Shown: positions 33,391-40,338 of the stretch, one piece after another
How positions within the stretch are numbered: position 1 is the first letter of the stretch
Layout: each line of letters starts with the position of its first letter
From: Oscillospiraceae bacterium
GTDB taxonomy: Bacteria; Bacillota; Clostridia; Oscillospirales; Oscillospiraceae
Assembly (NCBI GenBank): GCA_017501355.1
Contig: JAFVXA010000041.1
Coordinates: 1-40,338, forward strand
Length of the DNA: 40,338 nucleotides
Direction of reading: 5' to 3'
Position numbers and translations under genes: made by a program
Notes under the pieces: model-generated
Told to the model about the DNA's origin: nothing
The model's database searches: none
Seen by the model: the letters and a program-made list of their open reading frames with translations, nothing else

Positions 33391-36015
33391 TTAGCCCTTG
33401 ATGGCAGCCTGAGCAGCAGCCAGACGAGCGATGGGCACGCGGAAGGGGGAGCAGGAGACGTAGTCCAGACCGGTCTTGTGGCAGAACTCCACGGACGTGG
33501 GATCGCCGCCGTGCTCACCGCAGATACCGAGGTGGATATCGGGGTTAGCCTCGCGACCGAGCTTGGAAGCGAGAGCCACCAGCTTGCCCACGCCGTTCTG
33601 GTCGAGACGAGCGAAGGGATCGTTCTCGTAGATCTTACGATCATAGTAAGCATCGAGGAACTTGCCTGCGTCATCGCGGGAGAAGCCGAAGGTCATCTGG
33701 GTCAGGTCGTTGGTACCGAAGGAGAAGAAGCCTGCTTCCTTAGCGATCTCGTCAGCGGTCAGAGCTGCGCGGGGGATCTCGATCATGGTACCGACGAGGT
33801 ACTTCATGTCGCTGCCAGCCTCAGCAATCAGCTTGTCAGCGGTCTCGACGACGATGCTCTTGACGTACTTGAGCTCCTTGATGTCGCCGACCAGGGGGAT
33901 CATGATCTCGGGAACCATGTTCCACTCGGGATGCTTAGCCTGCACGTTCAGCGCAGCCTTGATGACAGCGCGGGTCTGCATAGCAGCGATCTCGGGATAG
34001 GTGACAGCCAGACGGCAGCCGCGGTGACCCATCATGGGGTTGAACTCGTGCAGACCTGCGATGATAGCCTTGATGTCCTCCACGGTCTTGCCCATGGTCT
34101 CAGCGAGAGCGGCAATGTCAGCCTCCTCGGTGGGCACGAACTCGTGCAGGGGGGGATCCAGGTAACGGATGGTGACGGGGCAGCCTTCCATTGCCTCATA
34201 GATGCCCTCGAAGTCGCCCTGCTGCATGGGCTCGAGCTTACTGAGAGCCTTCTCACGCTGCTCAACGGTGTCGGAGCAGATCATCTCGCGGATAGCGGCG
34301 ATACGGTCGCCCTCGAAGAACATATGCTCGGTACGGCAGAGACCGATGCCCTGTGCGCCCAGCTCACGAGCCTTCTTGGCATCATAGGGAGTGTCAGCGT
34401 TGGTGCGGACCTGCAGGCGGCGATACTTGTCAGCCCAAGCCATCACGCGGCCGAACTCGCCTGCGATGGTAGCTTCCACAGTAGCAACAGCGCCGTCATA
34501 GATGGTACCGGTGGAACCGTCCAGAGAGATCCACTCGCCCTCGGTGTAGGTCTTGCCTGCCAGCTCGAAGCGCTTGTTTTCCTCGTCCATCTTGATCTCG
34601 CCGCAGCCGGAAACGCAGCACTTACCCATGCCGCGAGCGACGACTGCTGCGTGAGAGGTCATACCGCCGCGAACGGTCAGAATGCCCTGTGCAGCCTTCA
34701 TGCCCTCGATATCCTCGGGAGAGGTCTCCAGACGAACCAGGATGACCTTCTCGCCGCGCTCAGCCCAAGCCTTTGCGTCCTCAGCGGAGAACACGCACTT
34801 ACCGGTAGCTGCGCCGGGAGAAGCGCCGAGAGCCTTGCCGATGACCTTTGCTTCCTTCAGTGCGACAGCGTCGAACTGGGGGTGCAGCAGAGTGTCGAGG
34901 GTGCGGGGCTCAATCATGGCAACTGCCTTCTTCTCGTCGATCATGCCCTCGTCCACCAGGTCGCAGGCGATCTTCAGAGCAGCGGCAGCGGTACGCTTGC
35001 CGTTACGGGTCTGCAGCATGTAGAGCTTGCCGTTCTCCACGGTGAACTCCATGTCCTGCATATCACGATAGTGATCCTCGAGGATCTTGCACACGTTCTC
35101 AAACTGTGCGAAAGCCTCGGGGAACTTGTTAGCCATCTCGCTGATGGGCATGGGAGTGCGGACACCTGCAACGACGTCCTCGCCCTGTGCGTTGGTCAGG
35201 AACTCACCGAAGAGCACCTTCTCGCCGGTAGCGGGGTTGCGGGTGAAGGCAACGCCGGTACCGCAATCGTCACCCATGTTGCCGAATGCCATGGACTGGA
35301 CGTTGACGGCAGTACCCCAGGAGTAGGGGATGTCGTTGTCGCGGCGATAGACGTTTGCGCGGGGATTGTCCCAGGAACGGAACACTGCCTTGACAGCGCC
35401 CATGAGCTGCTCCTTGGGATCGGAGGGGAAGTCGGTGCCGATCTTGGACTTGTACTCAGCCTTGAACTGCTCAGCCAGCTCCTTCAGATCCTCAGCGGTC
35501 AGATCCACGTCGAGGGTCACGCCCTTGCGCTCCTTCATCTCGTCGATCAGCTGCTCGAAGTACTTCTTGCCGACTTCCATAACGACGTCGGAGTACATCT
35601 GGATGAAACGGCGATAGCAGTCGTATGCCCAGCGAGCGTTGCCGGACTTCTTTGCGAGAACCTCAACGACGGTGTCGTTCAGACCGAGGTTCAGAATGGT
35701 ATCCATCATACCGGGCATGGATGCGCGTGCGCCGGAACGGACGGAAACCAGCAGGGGGTTTTCAGCGTCACCGAACTTCTTGCCGGTGATGGATTCCATC
35801 TTCTCGATGTATTCCATGATTTCAGCGACGATGCCGTCGTTGATCTTCTTGCCATCCTCGTAGTACTGGGTGCAGGCTTCGGTGGTGATGGTGAAGCCCT
35901 GGGGAACGGGAAGGCCGATGTTGGTCATTTCTGCCAGGTTAGCGCCCTTGCCGCCGAGCAGCTCACGCATGGTTGCGTTACCCTCGGTGAACAGGTAGCA
36001 ATACTTCTTGCTCAT
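33391..36015 (-). CDS. ppdK: Pyruvate, phosphate dikinase
   Basis: An 874-residue PPDK interconverting PEP + PPi + AMP and pyruvate + Pi + ATP in the cytoplasm; in anaerobes it often works with PPi-based glycolysis. The N-terminal ATP-grasp domain starts KYCYLFTEGNATMRELLGGKGANLAEMTNIGLPVPQGF. The central swivelling domain has the phospho-accepting His at about 455 in GGMTSHAAVVARGMGKCCVSG, and the C-terminal PEP/pyruvate barrel ends with GICGEHGGDPTSVEF and its catalytic Cys. Length is standard. Codon use is strongly biased, which together with a near-consensus promoter suggests high expression. No PPDK regulatory protein gene is nearby. Confidence 0.98.
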   Translation of the reverse strand: MSKKYCYLFTEGNATMRELLGGKGANLAEMTNIGLPVPQGFTITTEACTQYYEDGKKINDGIVAEIMEYIEKMESITGKKFGDAENPLLVSVRSGARASMPGMMDTILNLGLNDTVVEVLAKKSGNARWAYDCYRRFIQMYSDVVMEVGKKYFEQLIDEMKERKGVTLDVDLTAEDLKELAEQFKAEYKSKIGTDFPSDPKEQLMGAVKAVFRSWDNPRANVYRRDNDIPYSWGTAVNVQSMAFGNMGDDCGTGVAFTRNPATGEKVLFGEFLTNAQGEDVVAGVRTPMPISEMANKFPEAFAQFENVCKILEDHYRDMQDMEFTVENGKLYMLQTRNGKRTAAAALKIACDLVDEGMIDEKKAVAMIEPRTLDTLLHPQFDAVALKEAKVIGKALGASPGAATGKCVFSAEDAKAWAERGEKVILVRLETSPEDIEGMKAAQGILTVRGGMTSHAAVVARGMGKCCVSGCGEIKMDEENKRFELAGKTYTEGEWISLDGSTGTIYDGAVATVEATIAGEFGRVMAWADKYRRLQVRTNADTPYDAKKARELGAQGIGLCRTEHMFFEGDRIAAIREMICSDTVEQREKALSKLEPMQQGDFEGIYEAMEGCPVTIRYLDPPLHEFVPTEEADIAALAETMGKTVEDIKAIIAGLHEFNPMMGHRGCRLAVTYPEIAAMQTRAVIKAALNVQAKHPEWNMVPEIMIPLVGDIKELKYVKSIVVETADKLIAEAGSDMKYLVGTMIEIPRAALTADEIAKEAGFFSFGTNDLTQMTFGFSRDDAGKFLDAYYDRKIYENDPFARLDQNGVGKLVALASKLGREANPDIHLGICGEHGGDPTSVEFCHKTGLDYVSCSPFRVPIARLAAAQAAIKG

Positions 36016-36073
36016 AAGAGACCCCTTTCTTTATATAAAAAATAATAATCTTCTTTTTTAGACCCGATTTTAT

Positions 36074-36102
36074 ATTATAATCAAATGGTTTTCCGCTGAC
36101 AA
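36074..36102 (-). promoter_or_regulatory. Strong promoter of ppdK
   Basis: On the minus strand TTGTCA -35 (36102-36097), 17-bp spacer and a perfect TATAAT -10 (36079-36074), followed by an A/T-rich leader of about 50 bases and an AAAGGGG ribosome site. Confidence 0.85.
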
Positions 36103-36226
36103 TATACAAAAGAGACGGAAATTATGTTTATTTTTGGAAAAAATCAAGTGGATTATTCACACATTTCACAAAGGCAAAAGAAATTTAAGAAAATTCACTG
36201 CTTTTTCACCTTTTTGCGCAAAACTG

Positions 36227-36235
36227 TGTTATAAT
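36227..36235 (+). promoter_or_regulatory. Extended -10 promoter of the holB-ricT operon
   Basis: TGTTATAAT at 36227-36235 is an extended -10 with a perfect TATAAT. No good -35 is seen at the usual distance. Confidence 0.6.
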
Positions 36236-36276
36236 GACTTTGATTTAGCGTTTTTCGGCAGAAGGAGGAAAAGGAC

Positions 36277-36840
36277 TTGCAGAAACCGGATCAGGTGAGG
36301 AGAGAACTCTCCGCTGCGGCAAGCCGCGGCGCACTGCATCATGCCCTTCTGCTGACGGGTGAGGGCGACCTTTCGGAGACGGCGCGCTATGCCGCTGCCG
36401 CCTACGAATGCAAAAGCCCCGGGGAAAAGCCCTGCCTTCGCTGCGAGCATTGCCGCAAGGTCATGGGGGATATCCACCCCGATGTGCGCTTCGTCCGGGA
36501 TGAGGAGCACCGCTTTCTCAGTCTGGAGCTGGTGCGCGAGATCCGCAGCGATGCCTACATCATCCCCAACGAGGGGCAGCGCAAGGTCTATGTGTTTGAG
36601 GACTGCAGCCGTCTGGACGGACGAGCGCAGAACATCCTGCTGAAAGTGGTGGAGGAAGGTCCTCCCTACGCGGCGTTCCTGTTCCTTGCGGAAAGCGCCT
36701 CTGCCCTGCTGCCGACCCTCCGCTCCCGCTGCGTGGAACTGCGTGTGTCGACGGCGGCGAAGCCGACGGAGCCCTCTGCCCTTGCAGAGGAGTTCTGCCG
36801 CCTTGCGGGAGAGGACAAGCGTCAGCTTATCGCCTTTTAG
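36277..36840 (+). CDS. holB: DNA polymerase III delta' subunit, cut short by an in-frame TAG
   Basis: The 187-codon 5' part of holB. Delta' is a clamp-loader subunit needed to place the sliding clamp on DNA. Visible are the RGALHHALLLTGEGDLS start of the RecA-like domain (no true P-loop, as usual for delta'), a four-Cys zinc module CKSPGEKPCLRCEHC, DVRFVRDEEHRFLSLELVREI, and the SRC motif in LLPTLRSRCVEL. TAG at 36838-36840 then interrupts the frame. The same frame stays open to 37110 with plausible C-terminal delta' sequence, so the intact gene would be about 278 codons. Start is TTG at 36277 after AAGGAGG. Either a real nonsense mutation or a sequence error. Confidence 0.85.
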   Translation: MQKPDQVRRELSAAASRGALHHALLLTGEGDLSETARYAAAAYECKSPGEKPCLRCEHCRKVMGDIHPDVRFVRDEEHRFLSLELVREIRSDAYIIPNEGQRKVYVFEDCSRLDGRAQNILLKVVEEGPPYAAFLFLAESASALLPTLRSRCVELRVSTAAKPTEPSALAEEFCRLAGEDKRQLIAF

Positions 36841-37110
36841 CTGGGGCTCAGTGCCGGCAAGATGAAGCGGGAAGAGCTGATGGCTCTGCTGGAAGAAACG
36901 CGGGAGCTGTTGATCCGTGCCCTGCTGCTGAAGGCGGGAAAGGGCGTTGAAACCGCTCCCGCCTGCGTGCGTACTGCCGCAAAGCGCGGTGAAAAAATTC
37001 TGATGAGAATGACGGAGCTGCTGCGGCAGCGCCGGGAAGACTGTGATTACAATGCCGGAGTGGGACTGCTGTTGGGTTCCCTCGCGGCGGAACTGGAGGA
37101 AATCCTTTGA
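36841..37110 (+). pseudogene. holB: Separated C-terminal part of holB
   Basis: After the TAG the same frame continues for 89 codons to TGA at 37108-37110 (LGLSAGKMKREELMALLEE ... LLLGSLAAELEEIL), a helical sequence fitting the delta' C-terminal oligomerisation domain. An internal ATG at 36862 would give an 82-residue piece but has no good ribosome site. The TGA overlaps the TTG start of ricT, so the original coupling of the two genes is preserved. Confidence 0.7.
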
Positions 37111-38513
37111 AAACTGTTATTTCGGTCCGCTTCCGCGGCGGATGCAAGACCTATTATTTCGATCCCGGCGAACTGACCGTGTCCGATGGGCAGGACGTGA
37201 TCGTGGAGACGGCGCAGGGCATGGAATTTGCCCAGTGTGTGCAGGGCAACCATGAGGTAGATGAGGAAAGCGTGGTGCAGCCCCTGAGCCCCGTGGTGCG
37301 CATCGCCACCGATGCCGACCGCCGCACGGTGCTGCACAACGGCGAGCGGGAGAAGGAAGCGGCACAGGTCTGCCAGCGCAAGATCTCCCAGCATGAGCTG
37401 GACATGAAGCTGGTGGATGTTTCCTGTAATTTTGAGGGCAACAAGATCATATTCTTCTTCACCTCCGAAGGTCGCGTGGACTTCCGGGAGCTGGTGAAGG
37501 ATCTCGCGTCGGTGTTCCGCGCACGCATCGAGCTGCGCCAGATCGGCGTGCGTGACGAGGCGAAGATGCTGGGCGGTCTCGGCATCTGCGGCAGACCCTT
37601 CTGCTGCTCTTCCTTCCTCGACGGATTCCTGCCCGTGTCCATCAAGATGGCAAAGACCCAGTCTCTCAGCCTCAACCCCACCAAGATCTCCGGCACCTGC
37701 GGCAGACTCATGTGCTGTTTGAAGTACGAGCAGGATGCCTATGAGGACGCGATCAAGCGTATGCCCAAGAACGATTCCTTCGTGCTGACCCCCGACGGTC
37801 CCGGCAACGTGACCTCCCTCGATCTCCTGCGGGAGACCATGAAGGTTTCCCTCGACGGCACCCAGGGTGCGCCCAAGTGCTATCACAACTGCGAGGTCTG
37901 CGTGCTGCGCAACGGCAAGGGTTCCCGCGATGGCATTGAAATCCCCAAGGAACGTCCCGCCCGCTTTGTGAAGGAAGAGGAGATCCCCAGCGCCGAGGAT
38001 TTCCTGCGCAGCAAGCTGCTGGAGGAGTACAGTAACCCCACCTCCTTTGACGCGGAGGAAGGCGAAGAGAAGAGCGAAGGCAGCCGCCGCCGCAGAAACA
38101 GAGGTCGCGGCAGAGGTCGCAGCGAGAACCGCGGCGAAAACCGCAACGAGAATCGCAATGACAGCCGCAATGACAATGCGGAGAACCGCAAGAAGGGTGA
38201 GCGCGGCGGAAAGCCCGCGGAGAAGCCCCGCGGCAAGGCGACTGAAAAGAATGAAAAGGCAGAAAAGCCTGCCGCCCCCGCAAAGTCCGAAAGACCCGCG
38301 AGAGCGGAGCGTCCCCGCAGAGGGGAAAAGCCTCAGAGGAGCGAAAAGCCCCAGTCTGCGGAGAGACCCCAGAACGCAGAGAAGCCCCGCAAGGCACCTG
38401 TCGGCGCGGCAGAAAACGCAGAGGGTGGCGAGAAGAAGCCCCGCCGCAGACCCCACCATCGGGGTGGTCGCCGCCGTAACGGCGGAGGCGGTGCAGGTAA
38501 GGACGGCGAATAA
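37107..38513 (+). CDS. ricT: PSP1-domain protein RicT (YaaT) with a long RG-rich tail
   Basis: A 468-residue protein. Residues 1 to about 275 match RicT/YaaT, a PSP1-domain subunit of the Fe-S RicA-RicF-RicT complex, which in Bacillus assists RNase Y-dependent mRNA processing. The conserved cysteine blocks are GICGRPFCCSSFLDGF and GTCGRLMCCLKYEQ. From about residue 315 a roughly 150-residue low-complexity tail follows, rich in Arg, Gly, Asn, Glu and Lys-Pro (GRGRGRSENRGENRNEN and repeated EKP/ERP units). It should be disordered and strongly basic at its end, typical of RNA-binding tails. The TTG start overlaps the holB stop with GAGGAAA upstream. The holB-ricT order is the same as in Bacillus. 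Confidence 0.9.
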   Translation: MKTVISVRFRGGCKTYYFDPGELTVSDGQDVIVETAQGMEFAQCVQGNHEVDEESVVQPLSPVVRIATDADRRTVLHNGEREKEAAQVCQRKISQHELDMKLVDVSCNFEGNKIIFFFTSEGRVDFRELVKDLASVFRARIELRQIGVRDEAKMLGGLGICGRPFCCSSFLDGFLPVSIKMAKTQSLSLNPTKISGTCGRLMCCLKYEQDAYEDAIKRMPKNDSFVLTPDGPGNVTSLDLLRETMKVSLDGTQGAPKCYHNCEVCVLRNGKGSRDGIEIPKERPARFVKEEEIPSAEDFLRSKLLEEYSNPTSFDAEEGEEKSEGSRRRRNRGRGRGRSENRGENRNENRNDSRNDNAENRKKGERGGKPAEKPRGKATEKNEKAEKPAAPAKSERPARAERPRRGEKPQRSEKPQSAERPQNAEKPRKAPVGAAENAEGGEKKPRRRPHHRGGRRRNGGGGAGKDGE

Positions 38514-38518
38514 GAGAT

Positions 38519-39373
38519 ATGAAAAAGTTTGAAGGCGTTCTGCTCGCCTGTGATTTTGACAATACCATCGCCCCCACGGGCAAATGCCTGTCGCAGGGAC
38601 TGCCCTTTACGGGGGTGCCCGAGGAAAACATCCGCGCCATCGAGTATTTTATGAGCGAGGGCGGCTATTTTTCCGTGGTGACGGGTCGTGCCTATCCCGC
38701 CTATCTGCATCTGAAGGATCTGATCCCCGTCAACTGCCCCACGGCGCTTTTCAACGGCGCGGGCATCTATGACTTTGCGAAGGAGGAATACCTCTGGAAG
38801 CGGGATCTGCCCGAGAACATCACTGCGCATTATCACGCCGTGATGGATGCCTTCCCTACCCTCGGCATGGAGATCTTCTGCTGGGATAAGCGTGTGTTCG
38901 CAGAGCGCCCCAACATCTATGTGGAGCGCCATCAGCTGCTGACCCAGGCACCCTGGGTGGAGATCGACCGGTTGGAGAGCGTGGGCGAACCTGTTGCGAA
39001 GCTCCTGTTTGAGGATGAGTACGAGGTGCTGGTGGAGGTGCAGAAGTTCCTCCTTGCCCAGAGCTGGATCAAGGATTACGAGACCATCTTCTCCGGCAGA
39101 CACCTGCTGGAGCTCACCGCCAGAGGTGCCACCAAGGCAGGCGCAGTGAAGGAGCTTGCCCGCATCTTCGGCGTGAAGCAGGAGAACATCTACTGCGCGG
39201 GCGACGAGGAGAACGATCTCTCCATGCTGGAGCTGGCGCAGACTGCCTTCGTGCCCGAGGACTGCAATCCCCGCCTGAAGGATCGCCCCTTCCACTTCGT
39301 CGGTCCCTGCACCCGTCATGCGGTGGCGGACATGATCGCCGTGCTGGATGAGAAGTACGCACAGCATAGATGA
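38519..39373 (+). CDS. HAD-superfamily IIB (Cof-type) phosphatase
   Basis: A 284-residue hydrolase of the Cof/IIB group, which dephosphorylate sugar phosphates and cofactors. Motif I is CDFDNTI (D12, D14), motif II the Thr in VVTGRAY, motif III the Lys in ATKAGAVKEL, and motif IV GDEENDLSMLE. The C2 cap lies between motifs II and III. The substrate is unknown. The gene begins 5 bases after the ricT stop with only a weak ribosome site (TAAGAGA), so coupling to ricT is likely. No clear terminator follows, only an A/T palindrome at 39442-39457. Confidence 0.87.
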   Translation: MKKFEGVLLACDFDNTIAPTGKCLSQGLPFTGVPEENIRAIEYFMSEGGYFSVVTGRAYPAYLHLKDLIPVNCPTALFNGAGIYDFAKEEYLWKRDLPENITAHYHAVMDAFPTLGMEIFCWDKRVFAERPNIYVERHQLLTQAPWVEIDRLESVGEPVAKLLFEDEYEVLVEVQKFLLAQSWIKDYETIFSGRHLLELTARGATKAGAVKELARIFGVKQENIYCAGDEENDLSMLELAQTAFVPEDCNPRLKDRPFHFVGPCTRHAVADMIAVLDEKYAQHR

Positions 39374-39460
39374 AAAATTATCAAAAGCATAAAAATATTT
39401 GATACAGCATGCCGCCTTGATACAAATTTAACAAAAGAGACGTTTTTTGGAAAAAACATC

Positions 39461-39490
39461 TTGCGCAACCGGGGCGGCGTTGTGTACAAT
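39461..39490 (+). promoter_or_regulatory. Probable promoter of pckA
   Basis: TACAAT -10 at 39485-39490 with a weak TTGCGC -35 (39461-39466) at 18-bp spacing. It would give a leader of about 90 bases. Confidence 0.5.
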
Positions 39491-39498
39491 ATGAATAA

Positions 39499-39566
39499 TT
39501 TCGGCATTGACACACTAACGAGGTAAACAGCCGAAAAAAACAGGCAGTCGAAAAATCTGAGATTTT
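39499..39566 (+). promoter_or_regulatory. Structured leader of pckA
   Basis: TTTCGGC (39499-39505) can pair with GCCGAAA (39530-39536) right at the predicted transcript 5' end, and AAAATCT-G-AGATTTT (39552-39566) is a perfect palindrome just before the AAGGAGG ribosome site. No known riboswitch class is recognised. Confidence 0.35.
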
Positions 39567-39589
39567 AGAAATATAAGGAGGAACTCGAC

Positions 39590-40338
39590 ATGGCAAATCT
39601 GGATCTGACTAAGTATGGTATTACCGGCACTACCGAAGTGCTGCACAACCCCAGCTACGAAGTGCTCTTTGAAGCAGAGATGGATCCCTCTCTCGAAGGC
39701 TTTGAGAAGGGTCAGCTCACTGAACTCGGCGCAGTGAACGTGATGACCGGCATCTACACCGGTCGCTCCCCCAAAGATAAGTTCATCGTGATGGACGATG
39801 TGTCCAAGGACACCGTGTGGTGGACCAGCGATGAGTTCAAGAACGACAACAAGCCCGCAAGCAAGGAAGCATGGGATGAGTGCAAGCGCCTCGCCATGGA
39901 AGAGCTGAGCAACAAGAAGCTCTATGTCATGGACGTGTTCTGCGGCACCAACAAGGATTCCCGCATGGCGATCCGCTTCATCATGGAAGTGGCATGGCAG
40001 GCTCACTTTGTCAAGAATATGTTCATCGCTCCCACTGAGGAGGAGCTTGCAAACTTCGAGCCTGATTTCATCTCCTACAACGCGGCAAAGGCAAAGGTCA
40101 CCAACTTCAAAGAGCTGGGTCTGAACTCCGAGACCGCCGCCATCTTCAACCTCACCAGCAAGGAGCAGGTCATCCTCAACACCTGGTACGGCGGCGAGAT
40201 GAAGAAGGGTATGTTCTCCATGATGAACTACTACCTGCCCTTGAACGGCATGGCTTCCATGCACTGCTCTGCCAACACTGATATGAACGGCGAAAACACC
40301 GCTCTGTTCTTCGGTCTCTCCGGCACCGGCAAGACCAC
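39590..40338 (+). CDS. pckA: Phosphoenolpyruvate carboxykinase (ATP), N-terminal part
   Basis: The first 249 codons of ATP-type PEP carboxykinase, which interconverts oxaloacetate + ATP and PEP + CO2 + ADP; in gut anaerobes it often runs toward oxaloacetate to fix CO2. The substrate-site block [21 protein letters not shown] is present, together with [33 protein letters not shown] and the kinase-1a P-loop GLSGTGKTT, with Lys248 close to the right edge. The family is about 530 residues, so half is missing. ATG at 39590 follows AAGGAGG by 8 bases. It has its own promoter and leader. Confidence 0.97.
   Translation, partial: MANLDLTKYGITGTTEVLHNPSYEVLFEAEMDPSLEGFEKGQLTELGAVNVMTGIYTGRSPKDKFIVMDDVSKDTVWWTSDEFKNDNKPASKEAWDECKRLAMEELSNKKLYVMDVFCGTNKDSRMAIRFIMEVAWQAHFVKNMFIAPTEEELANFEPDFISYNAAKAKVTNFKELGLNSETAAIFNLTSKEQVILNTWYGGEMKKGMFSMMNYYLPLNGMASMHCSANTDMNGENTALFFGLSGTGKT

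Noticed and set aside
36153-36161. TTATTCACA, a DnaA-box match between ppdK and holB
   Set aside because: Single site in A/T-rich intergenic DNA with no cluster or origin genes nearby.
36838-36840. TAG read as a sense codon in this organism
   Set aside because: mutL ends with TAG at its normal family end and is followed directly by the miaA leader; no other gene here needs recoding.
39442-39457. GTTTTTT-GG-AAAAAAC palindrome after the HAD gene as a terminator
   Set aside because: The stem is entirely A/T-rich and has no GC core.
39507-39512. Perfect TTGACA before pckA as a promoter -35
   Set aside because: No acceptable -10 follows at 16-18 bp; the TACAAT at 39485 is the better candidate.

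Overview
This window looks like a chromosomal stretch of a GC-rich anaerobic Clostridia member (Bacillota), most like a gut Oscillospirales/Ruminococcaceae-type organism. The evidence is the gene families and their order: pyruvate:ferredoxin oxidoreductase, PPi-dependent pyruvate phosphate dikinase, ATP-type PEP carboxykinase, a Firmicutes T-box before ileS, and the blocks miaB-mutS-mutL-miaA-hfq and yggS-sepF-divIVA. The taxonomic label is inference; no rRNA or tRNA gene was seen. Nearly everything is housekeeping; no prophage, transposase or CRISPR array was found.

Layout. 1-1043 (-): start of nifJ, cut by the left edge. 1422-2939: yifB/comM-type AAA+ ATPase. 2940-3482: a gene-free stretch holding a degenerate ~450-bp inverted repeat built of nested hairpins. 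3483-4039: a small divergent pair (59-aa protein and XRE regulator) sharing a regulatory region. 4099-6142: thiI, pncC/cinA-C and a membrane protein. 6139-9412: promoter, isoleucine T-box and ileS. 9530-10594: acyltransferase-3 membrane protein. 10654-11709 (-): a stand-alone, N-terminally extended rsmH. 11853-13859: sugar O-acetyltransferase, lspA and a RluD-like pseudouridine synthase. 14068-23177: miaB, MBL-fold hydrolase, mutS, CPBP-like membrane protein, mutL, miaA and hfq (tRNA modification plus mismatch repair). 23218-27295: HlyD-like membrane protein, yggS, sepF, divIVA (frameshifted) and a HAD phosphatase (division-linked block). 27449-33260: a possible 9-codon leader, a lipoprotein fusing rhodanese to a peptide-binding domain, and dppBCDF. 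33391-36015 (-): ppdK. 36277-39373: holB (interrupted by an in-frame TAG), ricT with a long RG-rich tail and a HAD phosphatase. 39590-end: start of pckA.

How it fits together. nifJ, ppdK and pckA all act at the PEP/pyruvate/acetyl-CoA node and each stands behind its own leader region. The peptide-ABC operon is the most distinctive functional unit: its binding protein carries an apparently active rhodanese domain on the extracytoplasmic side, suggesting a link between peptide uptake and sulfur or persulfide chemistry (inference). Two core genes, divIVA and holB, are broken as written, by an apparent one-base deletion and by an in-frame amber codon respectively; these need checking against reads before any biology is drawn from them.
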